The position numbers and the translations under genes are program-made. Below the pieces are notes generated by a model. That model worked only from the letters and a program-made list of their open reading frames with translations. It ran no database searches and had not been told where the DNA came from. Shown here one piece after another: positions 17,037 through 26,562 of a stretch of 43,811 nt of DNA. Positions within the stretch are counted from its first letter, which is position 1, and each line of letters starts with the position of its first letter. Origin of the DNA: CAYWMD01 sp964458575 (GTDB taxonomy: Bacteria > Verrucomicrobiota > Verrucomicrobiia > Limisphaerales > JADLHS01); NCBI GenBank assembly GCA_964458575.1, contig CAYWMD010000054.1, positions 1 to 43,811 on the forward strand. Direction: 5' to 3'.

Positions 17037-18056
17037 ATGCACCATACCGACACCGGTCATTCAGATTCGCCCGTCGAGCTGTCGTTCGTCATCCCGGTTT
17101 ACAACGGGGCGGCCCGGATTGGGCGTCTGGTGGAGCACATTCACACGATCGCCGCGGACCTGGATTTCGAAGTCGTGCTGGTCAATGACGGTTCCGCCGA
17201 CAGCAGCGAGACCGCCTGCGCTGAACTCGCCAAAGCCCATCCCCGAACTGTCACGTTCGTTCACTTGAGCCGCAATTTCGGCGAACACAACGCCGTGCTG
17301 GCCGGGCTTAATCACACGCGCGGCCGTTATGTCGGTGTGCTGGATGACGACGGTCAGAACCCGCCGGAAGAAATCCTGCGGATGTTGCAGGAACTGAAGC
17401 AGAAGAATTTCGACGTCGTTTACGGGCATTACATTGAAAAGAAACATTCGTGGTTTCGGAATCTGGGCAGCCGCTTCAATGACCGCGTCGCCACCTGGAT
17501 GCTGCAAAAGCCCGCGGACCTGTATCTATCCAGCTTCAAAGTGATGAACCGCTTTACCGTGGGGGAGATTGTGAAGTACCGCGGGGCGTTTCCCTACATT
17601 GACGGATTGATTTACCGGACGACGCGGAACATCGGCCAGATACGGGTTGAACATCGCTCCAGCGAACTGGGTTCGTCGCGTTACAACCTGACGAAACTCG
17701 TGCGGCTCTGGCTGAACATGGTCCTCAATTTTTCGATCACGCCGCTGCGCATCTCCGTTTATGTCGGTTTGTTCTGGTCCTGCTTCAGCGTCGTGCTGCT
17801 GGCGCTGATCTGGATTGACAAGGTCTGGATTACGAAAGACCTCACGATGGGCATCTCGACGGTCCTGGGTGTGATTGTGTCCGTTTCCGGAATCCAACTG
17901 ATGATCATCGGCCTTGTGGGCGAATACCTTGGACGACTCTACCTGGATCACACCGGCACGCCGCAATTCGTGGTTCGTTATACCACGCGAACACCCGGTT
18001 CGGTTGCGGAGACGGAATCCGACGGGACGGCAACCCACCTTCCGCCAAAAGAGTGA
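17037..18056 (+). CDS. Family 2 glycosyltransferase, polyprenyl-phosphate sugar synthase type
   Basis: 339 aa. The GT-A domain starts with LSFVIPVYNGAARIGRLVEH, has VLVNDGSADSSE (Asp51), the nucleotide-sugar/metal block VLDDDGQNPPEE (D103-D105) and LSRNFGEHNAVLAGL. Two C-terminal helices (about 237-262 and 277-302) anchor it, as in ArnC, GtrB and DPM-type enzymes that load a sugar onto undecaprenyl phosphate on the cytoplasmic face. It would supply donors for the neighbouring GT-C enzymes, which use such donors in characterised systems. It begins a rightward run with a methyltransferase, an MFS/spermidine-synthase-like fusion and a YfhO-like protein. The sugar cannot be predicted. Confidence 0.92.
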   Translation: MHHTDTGHSDSPVELSFVIPVYNGAARIGRLVEHIHTIAADLDFEVVLVNDGSADSSETACAELAKAHPRTVTFVHLSRNFGEHNAVLAGLNHTRGRYVGVLDDDGQNPPEEILRMLQELKQKNFDVVYGHYIEKKHSWFRNLGSRFNDRVATWMLQKPADLYLSSFKVMNRFTVGEIVKYRGAFPYIDGLIYRTTRNIGQIRVEHRSSELGSSRYNLTKLVRLWLNMVLNFSITPLRISVYVGLFWSCFSVVLLALIWIDKVWITKDLTMGISTVLGVIVSVSGIQLMIIGLVGEYLGRLYLDHTGTPQFVVRYTTRTPGSVAETESDGTATHLPPKE

Positions 18057-18138
18057 ACAGCCGGTCCTGTCACCCTCATGTCGGCGGAAGCGCTTCCCCG
18101 CGCCGACGCGGATCAACAGGCGTAGCCAGCATAATTTC

Positions 18139-18885
18139 ATGCAAACTGCCGAATACGAACTGATGTCCCGGGTCGAGGATTCGCACTGGTGGTATCAGTC
18201 GTTGCACGCGCTGATTTTCAACTCGCTCGACACGCATGTTCCCGATTGGCGGAACAAGGCGATTCTGGACGCGGGTTGCGGCACGGGGGCCGTGCTAAAA
18301 CGATTGGGAAATCCGGAACACAACGTCGGGGTGGACCTTTCCCCTGAAGCGCTGCGGTTCTGCCGGGAACGCGGTTTGTCAAACGTGCTCGAAGCCAACG
18401 TCGCGTCGCTCCCCTTTGAAGACAATCGTTTTGACGCGGTCATCTGCTCCAGTGTGCTTTACCACCGCTGGGTTCCGGATGTTTCCGCGGCGCTCGACGA
18501 GTTGATCCGGATTCTGCGTCCCGGCGGTTTCCTGCTGCTCAATCTTCCGGCGCATCGGTTTCTTCATAGTGCCCATGATGAAGCGGTGTTTGGTGCGCGG
18601 CGATTCACCCGGGCGGAAGTCCAAGCTCGGTTCCGGGAACGGAAGCTGATCGTTCACCGGTTGACATACTGGACCACCATTTTCTTCCCGCTGGCCTGGG
18701 CCGCGCGAGCGCTTGGCATTTCGCGAGCCGGCCGGGACTTCAAGCCGGGCGGCAGCGTGTCCGCGATGAATGGAATCATGAGCCGGTTGATGCAGTTCGA
18801 ATTGGCGCTTTTGAAAAGAATCTCGTTGCCGTTTGGCGTCGCGTTGTTTTGCGTCGCGCAAAAGCAGAAAGCTCACGGAAGGTGA
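18139..18885 (+). CDS. Class I SAM-dependent methyltransferase
   Basis: 248 aa. Motif I is ILDAGCGTGAVLKRLG (residues 42-57), followed by VGVDLSPEALRFCRERG and SLPFEDNRFDAVICSSVLYH with the post-motif RILRPGGFLLLNLPAH. This is the Methyltransf_11/25 pattern. The N-terminal EDSHWWYQSLH is common in methyltransferases of polysaccharide loci. The frame is open further upstream, overlapping the GT2 gene, but the ATG at 18139 fits the family start. It lies 82 bases after the GT2 gene. A small-molecule or sugar/lipid substrate is likely; the target is unknown. Confidence 0.87.
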   Translation: MQTAEYELMSRVEDSHWWYQSLHALIFNSLDTHVPDWRNKAILDAGCGTGAVLKRLGNPEHNVGVDLSPEALRFCRERGLSNVLEANVASLPFEDNRFDAVICSSVLYHRWVPDVSAALDELIRILRPGGFLLLNLPAHRFLHSAHDEAVFGARRFTRAEVQARFRERKLIVHRLTYWTTIFFPLAWAARALGISRAGRDFKPGGSVSAMNGIMSRLMQFELALLKRISLPFGVALFCVAQKQKAHGR

Positions 18886-18962
18886 TGCATGCTGAACCTT
18901 CGCGTGTCACGGGCCTGATGCCTGTCTTGACGGGGCCGGGCGTTTTCAGGTAGCTGTCTAAG

Positions 18963-21320
18963 ATGACTTCGCTGCCGGCGCGCCGGATCGTGACGTTTTT
19001 GTTCTTCCTGTCTGGCTTCGCGGCACTGGCGTACCAGGTGGCGTGGCAGCGGTTGCTCGTGGTGTTTGCCGGAGGCGATGTTTACTCGATTACGATTATC
19101 GTCGCCGCGTTCATGGTGGGCCTGGGCTGCGGCAATCTCGCGGGCGGCTCCTTGGCGGACCGAAACACCTCGCGGCGGAATCTTCTGCTCTTCGGCGCCG
19201 CGGAGGCGGGGATCACCCTGTTTGGCCTGGCCAGCAAGTATTTGTTTTACGATCTGCTTTATTTGAAGCTGGGTGGTGTTGCCGATTCCCGCGTTTTGAC
19301 CGCGTTCGTTCTTCTGCTCGCATTGCTCATCCCGACGTTTCTGATGGGAATGTCGCTGCCGCTGCTGGCGCGCGCACTGATCCAGAGTCTGCCCGATGCC
19401 GCCGTCAAAATCGGGCGACTTTACGGAATCAACACCCTGGGCGCGGCTGTCGGAGCGCTGGTGACGACGTGGGTCTTGATGCCGCTGCACGGAATGGAAG
19501 GCAGCATCCGAGCGGCAGCGCTGCTGAACGCCATTTGCGCTGTCGTCGTCCTGCCGTTGGCGTGGCGTCGCCGGACGCCGAATGACCCGCCTGCGCAGAC
19601 TGGCGACCTGGAACAGTTTGCATCCGTCGAGCCGACGACGCCTTGGAGCGTGCGGCGGTGCGTGCTGATCTACGGGCTTTCCGGGTTCATCGCGCTGGCA
19701 CTGGAGATGGTTTGGTTTCGGCTGCTCGGGGTGATGTTGAAATCCACCGCCTTCACCTTTGGCACGCTGCTGTCATTCTATCTGGCGGGCGTGGGCATCG
19801 GTTCGCTGGTGGGAACGGCGCTGACTCCCCGGGTGCGGCGGCCTGGCACGTGGTTCTTGAACCTGCAATGCGCGATTGGACTCTATGCGGGTCTGGCCAC
19901 GTTTGCCCTGCTGGCGGCAGTGCATCACTGGCCATCGCTGGCAGCGGTGCGAAATTATTTCGATAGTTACGAACCCATTGATGCGAATACGGCGGTGGCG
20001 GTGCTTCAGCGTTGGTTGAATGGAAGCGCGCAGCCCGAGGAGCGGGCCTGGGCGTGGATTTTTCCCACGTTGCATTTTGGTCTCCCCTTGCTCCTGATCG
20101 CTCCGCCGACGTTGCTGATGGGGCTGAGTTTTCCGTTGCTGCAAAAGGCGGTGCACAACGACCTTGCCCAGATCGGCCGGCGCATCGGTTGGATTCAAAC
20201 CGCCAACATCGCGGGCAGTTTGCTTGGCACCGTGGTCGTGACCGTCTGTTTACTGCCGTGGTTGGGCACGGCTGCCACGCTGCGGATGCTGGTTGCGTTG
20301 AGCGGTTTGTTTGGTCTCATGGCGATCCTGGAATCCAGCAAACGCCGGTTTCATCCGTATCATCTGGCCGGCGTCGCCGTGCTTGTCGCGGCGTTGGTGT
20401 TGATTCCGAACCAGCGCGCGCTCTGGGCGCGGGCGCATGGCACCACGCCGGAACAAATCCATCTGGCCGAGGACGGCGCGGGCGTTTCCCTGCTGAAAAA
20501 ACCGGCGCCGAATGCCGCCGCCGGCACGCCCACGATGGTTCTGGTGAATGGTATCGGTCAAAGCTGGATTCCCTTTGGCGGCACGCACAGCGTTCTGGGT
20601 GCGCTGCCGTCGCTACTGCATCCCAATCCGGAACGCATCGCCATCATCGGGCTCGGTTCCGGCGACACTTTGTTCAGTGCGGCATTCCGACCCGAGACAC
20701 GTGAGATCGTATGCGTCGAAATCGTTGGCGCGGAATTGGAGACGTTGCGCATGCAGAGGGCCGAAGCGGGTTACGAAGGATTGCGCGTTTGTCTCGAAGA
20801 CCCGCGCATCCGGCATTTGAACGGCGACGGCCGGCTGTTTCTGATGACCACGGATCAAAGGTTTGACATCATCGAGGCGGACGCACTCCGCCCCACCAGT
20901 GCGCACGCCGGCAACCTTTACTCTGAGGAATACTTCCGCCTGCTGAGCCGCCGCCTGAAACCCGGCGGTTACGCGGTTACTTGGACCCCCACACAGCGGG
21001 TGCTGAACACCTTTGTGCGGGTCTTTCCGTATTGCTTGATTTTCCCGGATACTGAAATCGTGATCGGCAGCAACGATCCCATCCACGTGGACACTTCCGC
21101 CTTGCAGAGACTTAACGACCGCGGAGTGTTGAAGCATTATGAGCGCGCCGGCATTGACTTGCGCGCGCTGCTGGAGCCTTGTCTCGGGAAGGATGCCCGC
21201 ATGGTTGCTTTTGATCCCCAGACCGACCGCGTCTCGCTCACAGATTTCAACACGGATGTCTTTCCGAAGGACGAGCTTTGCCTCCCGGCACTGTGGGGTG
21301 AGAAAGCCGGCGCTCAATAG
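18963..21320 (+). CDS. MFS-like membrane protein fused to spermidine-synthase-like domain
   Basis: 785 aa. Residues 5 to about 485 form many helices in two similar halves; the first contains FLSGFAALAYQVAWQRLL and PTFLMGMSLPLLARAL, the second LSGFIALALEMVWFRLLG and PPTLLMGLSFPLLQKA. The C-terminal 260 residues form a Rossmann domain with IAIIGLGSGDTLFSA, VCVEIVGAELETL and the block FDIIEADALRPTSAHAGNLY. This is the fused MFS/spermidine synthase family. The aspartate expected after FDxI in true aminopropyltransferases is not in its usual context, so polyamine synthesis is doubtful. It follows the methyltransferase by 77 bases and precedes the YfhO-like gene, which suggests an envelope role. 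Confidence 0.88.
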   Translation: MTSLPARRIVTFLFFLSGFAALAYQVAWQRLLVVFAGGDVYSITIIVAAFMVGLGCGNLAGGSLADRNTSRRNLLLFGAAEAGITLFGLASKYLFYDLLYLKLGGVADSRVLTAFVLLLALLIPTFLMGMSLPLLARALIQSLPDAAVKIGRLYGINTLGAAVGALVTTWVLMPLHGMEGSIRAAALLNAICAVVVLPLAWRRRTPNDPPAQTGDLEQFASVEPTTPWSVRRCVLIYGLSGFIALALEMVWFRLLGVMLKSTAFTFGTLLSFYLAGVGIGSLVGTALTPRVRRPGTWFLNLQCAIGLYAGLATFALLAAVHHWPSLAAVRNYFDSYEPIDANTAVAVLQRWLNGSAQPEERAWAWIFPTLHFGLPLLLIAPPTLLMGLSFPLLQKAVHNDLAQIGRRIGWIQTANIAGSLLGTVVVTVCLLPWLGTAATLRMLVALSGLFGLMAILESSKRRFHPYHLAGVAVLVAALVLIPNQRALWARAHGTTPEQIHLAEDGAGVSLLKKPAPNAAAGTPTMVLVNGIGQSWIPFGGTHSVLGALPSLLHPNPERIAIIGLGSGDTLFSAAFRPETREIVCVEIVGAELETLRMQRAEAGYEGLRVCLEDPRIRHLNGDGRLFLMTTDQRFDIIEADALRPTSAHAGNLYSEEYFRLLSRRLKPGGYAVTWTPTQRVLNTFVRVFPYCLIFPDTEIVIGSNDPIHVDTSALQRLNDRGVLKHYERAGIDLRALLEPCLGKDARMVAFDPQTDRVSLTDFNTDVFPKDELCLPALWGEKAGAQ

Positions 21321-21412
21321 TTCAGGCGCGTGCGGTTCGCGCGGTGGCAATTTTCTTGTCTACTGCACCTGGAAAAATCAAGCTGCGACCCGCCGTTACC
21401 GCAACCAGAAGC

Positions 21413-23917
21413 ATGTCACCCGACATCGAACAAAAGCGCGAACCGACATCCGCGTCGAGCCAAAGAATCAAACGGCTGCTGCTCGTGCTGGCGGGCATTG
21501 TTGTTGGACAATTCATCCTTTACGGCCCCTCACTGATCGGTCGGAAGATTCTATTGCCGCTTGACCTGCTGGCCTTGCCCAAGGTTTACCTGCCGTCCAA
21601 TCCCCAAACCGCCAAGATTCAACCGCACGATGTCACGTTAGCCGATTTGATCTATTACATGGAGCCGGAACGGCGGTTTGCCGTCTCGGAACTTCATGCC
21701 GGACGGTTTCCGATCTGGAATCCCGATCAATACGCTGGCGTTCCCATTATCTGGCCGAAGTTTTCACCGATTCTCCTGTTTGAATGCATCACAGCTTCGC
21801 CCGTGATTTTGGCTTGGGGGCAACTTATGTGCGCTCTGATTGCCGGCTTGGGCATGTATCTTTTTTGCCGCCGGGTGCTTGCCGTGAGTTTTTGGCCAGC
21901 AACAACCGTTGCCTGGTTTTACCCACTCACGGGTTTCTTCATTTTTTGGGTAGGCTTCAGCATGTCCGTCTCAGTGTATTGGCTGCCTTGGGAACTGCTC
22001 GTCGTGGACCAAGTAATCAAGTCACCGAAATTCCGGAGCATCGTGAAACTGGCTCTGGTGACCCTGCTCGTTCTGGTGACCGGTCGGGCTGATTTTGCCG
22101 GACACGTTTTGTTGACGTCCGGGATTTTTGCGTTGTGGCGAATTGGAGAACGGCTGCGGCTGCCGGTCTCCAGGGCTAATGCTACGCGCGCGACCGCCGC
22201 GTTGGCGTTGGGATGGTTTTTGGGATTCCTGCTGGCAGCGCCGGAACTGCTGCCGTTTGTGGATTACACCAGCGCCAGTTCCCGCGTAGAGCGCCGCGGT
22301 GCTGGAGAAAAAGACTTCCCGCCCATCGGGGTTTTGGCGCTGCCGCAAGCTGTGCTGCCGGGCATTTACGGCTCGACCACAAGGGGCAGTTTTTTCTTTG
22401 CTCCAGCAGGAACCGGGAGCTTTTTGGAAAGCATCGCCGGAGCGTATGCAGGCGTGGTCGCCACGCTCTTGCTGTCACCGCTGGCGTGCTGCGATCAGCG
22501 GCGACGCTCCATAAGTTTTCTCCTGGCGTTCCTAGCGCTGTTTGCGCTGAGTTGGTGTCTCAACCTCCCCGGCTTCGTCCATATCCTGCAGCTTCCGGGG
22601 TTGAACATGATGTCCCACAACCGGTTCGTTTTTGTGGCCGCATTCGCGATTCTCGCCTTGGCCGCTATCGGTCTGGAAAACCTGCACCGTGATCTGGTGC
22701 GCTGGCGAAGCTGGATGTGGGTGCCTCTGGTGCTGCTCGTCGTCTTGTGTGCGTGGTCCTTGTGGCGCGTCGTCTCCCCGCCGGAGCCGGTGGCCACACA
22801 GCTCGAATCGGCAATTCGACAGGGCAACGCGGCGGTCGCATCCCTGGTCGGCGATCTTGACGGTGTGCGGCAGGTTCAAGCATGGTTTGTCCGGCATGGC
22901 CTCGTTTCGGCAGCTTGGTGCGGAATCGGTGTGGCGGGTTGGTGGCTGTTGCGGGTTCGCCCAGCGTGGCACAAACGGATCGGCATTGCGTTGTCCCTTG
23001 TTTTGTCCGGTGAATTGCTTTGGTTTGCACACGGTTGGAATCCGCAGTGCGATCCCGCCCTTTACTATCCGACCATTCCGGCGTTGGAACGAGTGGCCGA
23101 AGCGCCGCCCGGCCGGGTCATCGGGTACGACTGCCTGCCTGCCTCGTTGGCGCCGATGTGCGGTTTGCAGGACATACGCGGTTATGACGGCGCCGACCCG
23201 GCGCGCTTGATGGACGTCATGCGAATCGTCGCCGATTCGCGCTCGCCGAACGTTGACTATGCGCTGACGCAATGGCTCATCCCCAAGGCAAGCATGACCA
23301 CCGAAGGCAATGTGCGACTTTCCCCGATATTGGATATGTTCAACGTTCGTTATGTCATCTTTCGAGGTGATCCACTTCCAGAAGCCCGTCCCGCATTTCA
23401 CAGCCCGGACTATTGGGTGTTGGTCAATTCCAACGCGCTTCCGCGGGTATTCGTGCCGGAGCGGGCTGAATCAGTCATTGATCCGGCCTCCCGCCTGCAA
23501 AAACTCGCTGAACCAGAGTTCGATGCGCGAAAGGTCGCTTATGTCGAGTCACCGGCTGACCTGCCGTCGGAATGTCGCGGGAGGGCTGAGATCATTGAAG
23601 AGATTCCCACCCGGATCAGAATGGCGGTGAAAATGGACACCGAGGGATTGGTTGTGCTCGCTGACCGTTGGGATAAGGGTTGGCGGGCGTACCTGAACGG
23701 CCAACGCGTGCCCATCCTGGTCGTCAATCACACGCTACGAGGTGTGGTCGTTCCTCCAGGCGCAGCGACACTGGAATTCCGCTACCGACCGGAAAGCCTC
23801 GTTTGGGGCATTCAACTGGCTGTTCTCGCCGTGGGTATCTTGTCGCTCGGAACTGGAGTGAGCCGTTGGAGGCGAAGGAGCGGTAATGACGAAATTCGCG
23901 CTCCGGTCGGGTCGTAG
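21413..23917 (+). CDS. YfhO-like GT-C membrane protein (copy 1)
   Basis: 834 aa from the ATG at 21413; a GTG at 21344 would add 23 residues ahead of the first helix without a clear reason. The membrane part has PIWNPDQYAGVPIIWP after a loop with DLIYYMEPERRFA, matching the YfhO family, whose Listeria and Bacillus members glycosylate wall or lipoteichoic acid. Residues from about 550 form a periplasmic domain with VIGYDCLPASLAPMCGLQ and RGYDGADPARLMD. A conserved C-terminal module, VVLADRWDKGWRAYLNGQ, precedes the last helix. Gene order places it at the end of the GT2 run. A second family member is at 41055-43343. Confidence 0.87.
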   Translation: MSPDIEQKREPTSASSQRIKRLLLVLAGIVVGQFILYGPSLIGRKILLPLDLLALPKVYLPSNPQTAKIQPHDVTLADLIYYMEPERRFAVSELHAGRFPIWNPDQYAGVPIIWPKFSPILLFECITASPVILAWGQLMCALIAGLGMYLFCRRVLAVSFWPATTVAWFYPLTGFFIFWVGFSMSVSVYWLPWELLVVDQVIKSPKFRSIVKLALVTLLVLVTGRADFAGHVLLTSGIFALWRIGERLRLPVSRANATRATAALALGWFLGFLLAAPELLPFVDYTSASSRVERRGAGEKDFPPIGVLALPQAVLPGIYGSTTRGSFFFAPAGTGSFLESIAGAYAGVVATLLLSPLACCDQRRRSISFLLAFLALFALSWCLNLPGFVHILQLPGLNMMSHNRFVFVAAFAILALAAIGLENLHRDLVRWRSWMWVPLVLLVVLCAWSLWRVVSPPEPVATQLESAIRQGNAAVASLVGDLDGVRQVQAWFVRHGLVSAAWCGIGVAGWWLLRVRPAWHKRIGIALSLVLSGELLWFAHGWNPQCDPALYYPTIPALERVAEAPPGRVIGYDCLPASLAPMCGLQDIRGYDGADPARLMDVMRIVADSRSPNVDYALTQWLIPKASMTTEGNVRLSPILDMFNVRYVIFRGDPLPEARPAFHSPDYWVLVNSNALPRVFVPERAESVIDPASRLQKLAEPEFDARKVAYVESPADLPSECRGRAEIIEEIPTRIRMAVKMDTEGLVVLADRWDKGWRAYLNGQRVPILVVNHTLRGVVVPPGAATLEFRYRPESLVWGIQLAVLAVGILSLGTGVSRWRRRSGNDEIRAPVGS

Positions 23918-23936
23918 GTTTGCCAAGCCGGGAAGC

Positions 23937-24989
23937 TCAATGAGACGGTTGGTCGAGGTAACCCAGATGATTCAGTTCGGCCAGAACCTTCTCCGCATAT
24001 TCACGAGTGGCGATCGCGCTGGGATGACCATCGTAAGGGATGCCGTTCGCCGGATCGCGGGGATCTACGGAGATGTCAACCGTTGCCACACCGCGTTGCG
24101 CCATGCGCGCAAGCATCGCTCGGGTCTGTTCGCTGGGCCAAATCCCCGCGAGCAGGAAGTTGACGCCGCGTTGGCGACACTCCTCCGCTAATTGAATCAG
24201 AAGAAGTTCTGTCACCCGCTGCGAGTCAATGGTGGCATCCTCGCGGCTTCCCATGCGGCTGGCGGCCAAGTTGAAGAGCGCTGAACGTTGCCGGAGTTCC
24301 AGGAAACGATAGGACCCGTCATCATAAAACAGGCGCAACCGGTCGGGGCCGTCCAATCGCGCGTAAGGCTGGGCGCTGGAGCCGAAGCGATCATAACTGT
24401 AAGTCGCCTCACGCCACAAGTTCAGCCGGGTATTCCGTGCGTCGTGGAAATCCGAGTAAGCGAGGATCACAATGCGAGGAATTGGACGCTCGGCGAATGC
24501 GCGCCTGAGTTCGAGCAGGGATTGGAGCGTTCCGTAACCACCGACACCGAAGTTGACAACGTCGTGATTTGGCAGACGCTCCTGCAGTTTCCAAGGGAAG
24601 GTTTCACTATCGTTCAATCCCCAGCCTTGGACGAATGAGCAACCGAAGACCCACACGCCGGGCTTTGGCTGAGGATGATCGTAGCTCTCCGACAAGCGAG
24701 TGATCCGGGTGGTATCCGGCAGATTGGTGAGTTCCCACGTCCACCGATGATCGAAAGTAATGGCGTAATGACCCGGGATCGGTCGAAAACCCAGTTCTTT
24801 GTCCCACCCCTGATATCGGCCTCCAGGCTCAATCTGGATATCCAAGGCTGCAGCTTCGAGAGGACGATAACCGGACGACCGTAAAGCAGCTTCACTGACC
24901 AGTAATGCAACGGTCAAAGTACCAGTCACAGCCACGACCCGAAAAAGCACCGGTCGCCGAGGATGGGTGCGTAAAGCCTGATTATACAT
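23937..24989 (-). CDS. Membrane-anchored SGNH-like hydrolase with GCS block
   Basis: 350 aa from the ATG at 24989; a TTG 21 bases upstream is the alternative. One N-terminal helix lies at about residues 15-33. The nucleophile block reads VWVFGCSFVQGWG, so the usual GDS is GCS (Ser118). The next block is NFGVGGYGTLQSLLE, and the Asp-His pair is D320/H322 in YDGHPSAIA. A segment AYSDFHDARN stands where the Asn block is expected, so this copy may differ in its oxyanion hole. It converges with the YfhO-like gene (19-base gap). It is probably an envelope acyl hydrolase or transferase. Confidence 0.83.
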   Translation of the reverse strand: MYNQALRTHPRRPVLFRVVAVTGTLTVALLVSEAALRSSGYRPLEAAALDIQIEPGGRYQGWDKELGFRPIPGHYAITFDHRWTWELTNLPDTTRITRLSESYDHPQPKPGVWVFGCSFVQGWGLNDSETFPWKLQERLPNHDVVNFGVGGYGTLQSLLELRRAFAERPIPRIVILAYSDFHDARNTRLNLWREATYSYDRFGSSAQPYARLDGPDRLRLFYDDGSYRFLELRQRSALFNLAASRMGSREDATIDSQRVTELLLIQLAEECRQRGVNFLLAGIWPSEQTRAMLARMAQRGVATVDISVDPRDPANGIPYDGHPSAIATREYAEKVLAELNHLGYLDQPSH

Positions 24990-25021
24990 GTGTTTTGTGA
25001 TTCGCTGCAATTCAACCAGGG

Positions 25022-25037
25022 CCGCGCTTCCGCGCGG
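25022..25037. other. 6-bp hairpin in divergent gap
   Basis: CCGCGC-ttcc-GCGCGG forms a tight stem-loop 33 bases ahead of the leftward SGNH start. The gap 24990-25309 is visibly more A+T-rich than the surrounding genes and also holds the promoter at 25155-25184; no gene is apparent in it. Confidence 0.35.
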
Positions 25038-25154
25038 TATATTGGAACATTATTTCCCGCAATCTGCCTTATCTCAAACAAGTTTGTTCGATCTCCGATA
25101 TTTTGTTGCAGCACCGGGCTTGGTAAATGGCGTCCAAAAAACCAAAAAAAACTG

Positions 25155-25184
25155 TTGACAACCGTGCAACTAAATTTGTATTGT
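25155..25184 (+). promoter_or_regulatory. Sigma70-type promoter for the PEP-CTERM gene
   Basis: A perfect TTGACA at 25155-25160 is followed after 18 bases by TATTGT at 25179-25184 (four of six consensus), with TG directly before the -10. The predicted leader to the ATG at 25310 is about 120 bases. Confidence 0.5.
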
Positions 25185-25309
25185 GAACTCGAAATAAATC
25201 AGCACCGGGCAACTGCAGATTTGAATTCTTGACGGGCTTTCGTTGGTAAAGCGCAGAAATGATATTCAGGTGTCGGACCCGGCGTGAAATCGAACAACCT
25301 ATTAAGTAT

Positions 25310-26542
25310 ATGACATTGAAAAAAGTGCTCCACCTTGGCGTTGCATTCGGATGCATGGCATTTGCCGCAGGCGAACTTCACGCGGCTACTGGGACCTGGG
25401 CTGCAGCGGCCAACAATAACTGGGACACCGGTGCCGCTTGGTTGGGGAGCAACATTCCCAATGGCGCGGGAGAAGTCGCGAACGTTACCCTTAACAATGG
25501 CACAATCAATACTGTGTCGCTGACCGCGACGCGCACCGTTGGCCAGTTGATTATGACGGGCGGGGGAAGCGCCACGGTTCAAACTCGTTATTACCAGTTA
25601 TCGGGCAGCGGCACGTTGGTTCTCGACAACGGAGTGGCCAAACCCATTGTTAAAAGCTTGAACAGTTATATGCCCGTCAATGTTGTGCTTGCCGGGAATA
25701 ATGGATTCCAGTCAACCGATGGCTCCGGCTCGATCGTACGATTGACTGCAGCGAATACTTATACGGGTGACACTTGGGTTTACCGAGGCGCATTGGAAAT
25801 CGCCAACGTCAACGCGCTTCCCAGCTTCACCGGCAATGGTCGCACTGGTGATATTTTGTTTCAGGATAATGGTGCCGGTGGCAACAATGGAACGTTGGAT
25901 CTACGAGGCAACAGTATCACGATTAATGGCCTTGGTTTCGTGGCCTCAACGCCAGGAGCCCTCGGCACGATAACCACCGCGTCCGGAACGCCCACTTTGA
26001 CTGTTGGTGACAATAATGCGACTACTACATTCAACGGGATAATTCAAAACGGGGCAGGCACTATGTCCTTCGCCAAGATCGGCACGGGGACACAAACGTT
26101 GGGCGGTCAGAATACCTATACCGGCAACACGACGGTAAGTGGTGGTGAATTGAATCTTGCCGATAATGCGAAGTTGACCTTCAAGATTGGAATTACCGGT
26201 ACGGCTGGCACAGCTGGGGTGAATAATTGGATTACCGGCACGGGCTCGCTCCAATTGAATGGAGATTTCAGCTTCGACGTGAGCACGGCAGCCTTGGTTG
26301 AGAACAATAGCTGGAACATCGTGGACATGGCGAACCTCAGTGAAACTTATGGTGGTACGTTCAGCGTGTTGGGCTTCGCGAATCAAGGTGGTGGAGTTTG
26401 GAAAATGCAGTCCGGAGTTTGGATTTGGACCTACGACCAGTCCACCAGCATCCTGTCCGTGGTTCCTGAACCCTCGACACTGGTTCTCGGCCTCCTCGGC
26501 GGAATCGGCATGTTGGTTGTGCTGCGCCGTCGTCGCGCCTGA
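25310..26542 (+). CDS. PEP-CTERM protein with autotransporter-associated beta-strand repeats
   Basis: 410 aa. The signal peptide is MTLKKVLHLGVAFGCMAF with likely cleavage after LHA (residue 25). The body is rich in Gly, Thr and Asn. It holds at least two autotransporter-associated beta-strand repeats, seen as AANTYTGDTWVYRGALEI and GGQNTYTGNTTVSGGELNL, which form a right-handed beta-helix. The C-terminus VPEPSTLVLGLLGG then RRRRA is a full PEP-CTERM tag (Pro-Glu-Pro at 386-388), which is cut and processed by exosortase; no exosortase gene is in the window. There is no autotransporter barrel. It is a likely secreted surface or matrix protein and possibly a glycosylation target of its neighbours. 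The ATG at 25310 is chosen because it starts the signal peptide. It has its own promoter and terminator. Confidence 0.92.
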   Translation: MTLKKVLHLGVAFGCMAFAAGELHAATGTWAAAANNNWDTGAAWLGSNIPNGAGEVANVTLNNGTINTVSLTATRTVGQLIMTGGGSATVQTRYYQLSGSGTLVLDNGVAKPIVKSLNSYMPVNVVLAGNNGFQSTDGSGSIVRLTAANTYTGDTWVYRGALEIANVNALPSFTGNGRTGDILFQDNGAGGNNGTLDLRGNSITINGLGFVASTPGALGTITTASGTPTLTVGDNNATTTFNGIIQNGAGTMSFAKIGTGTQTLGGQNTYTGNTTVSGGELNLADNAKLTFKIGITGTAGTAGVNNWITGTGSLQLNGDFSFDVSTAALVENNSWNIVDMANLSETYGGTFSVLGFANQGGGVWKMQSGVWIWTYDQSTSILSVVPEPSTLVLGLLGGIGMLVVLRRRRA

Positions 26543-26562
26543 ACCGAATTATTTAAACCTTC

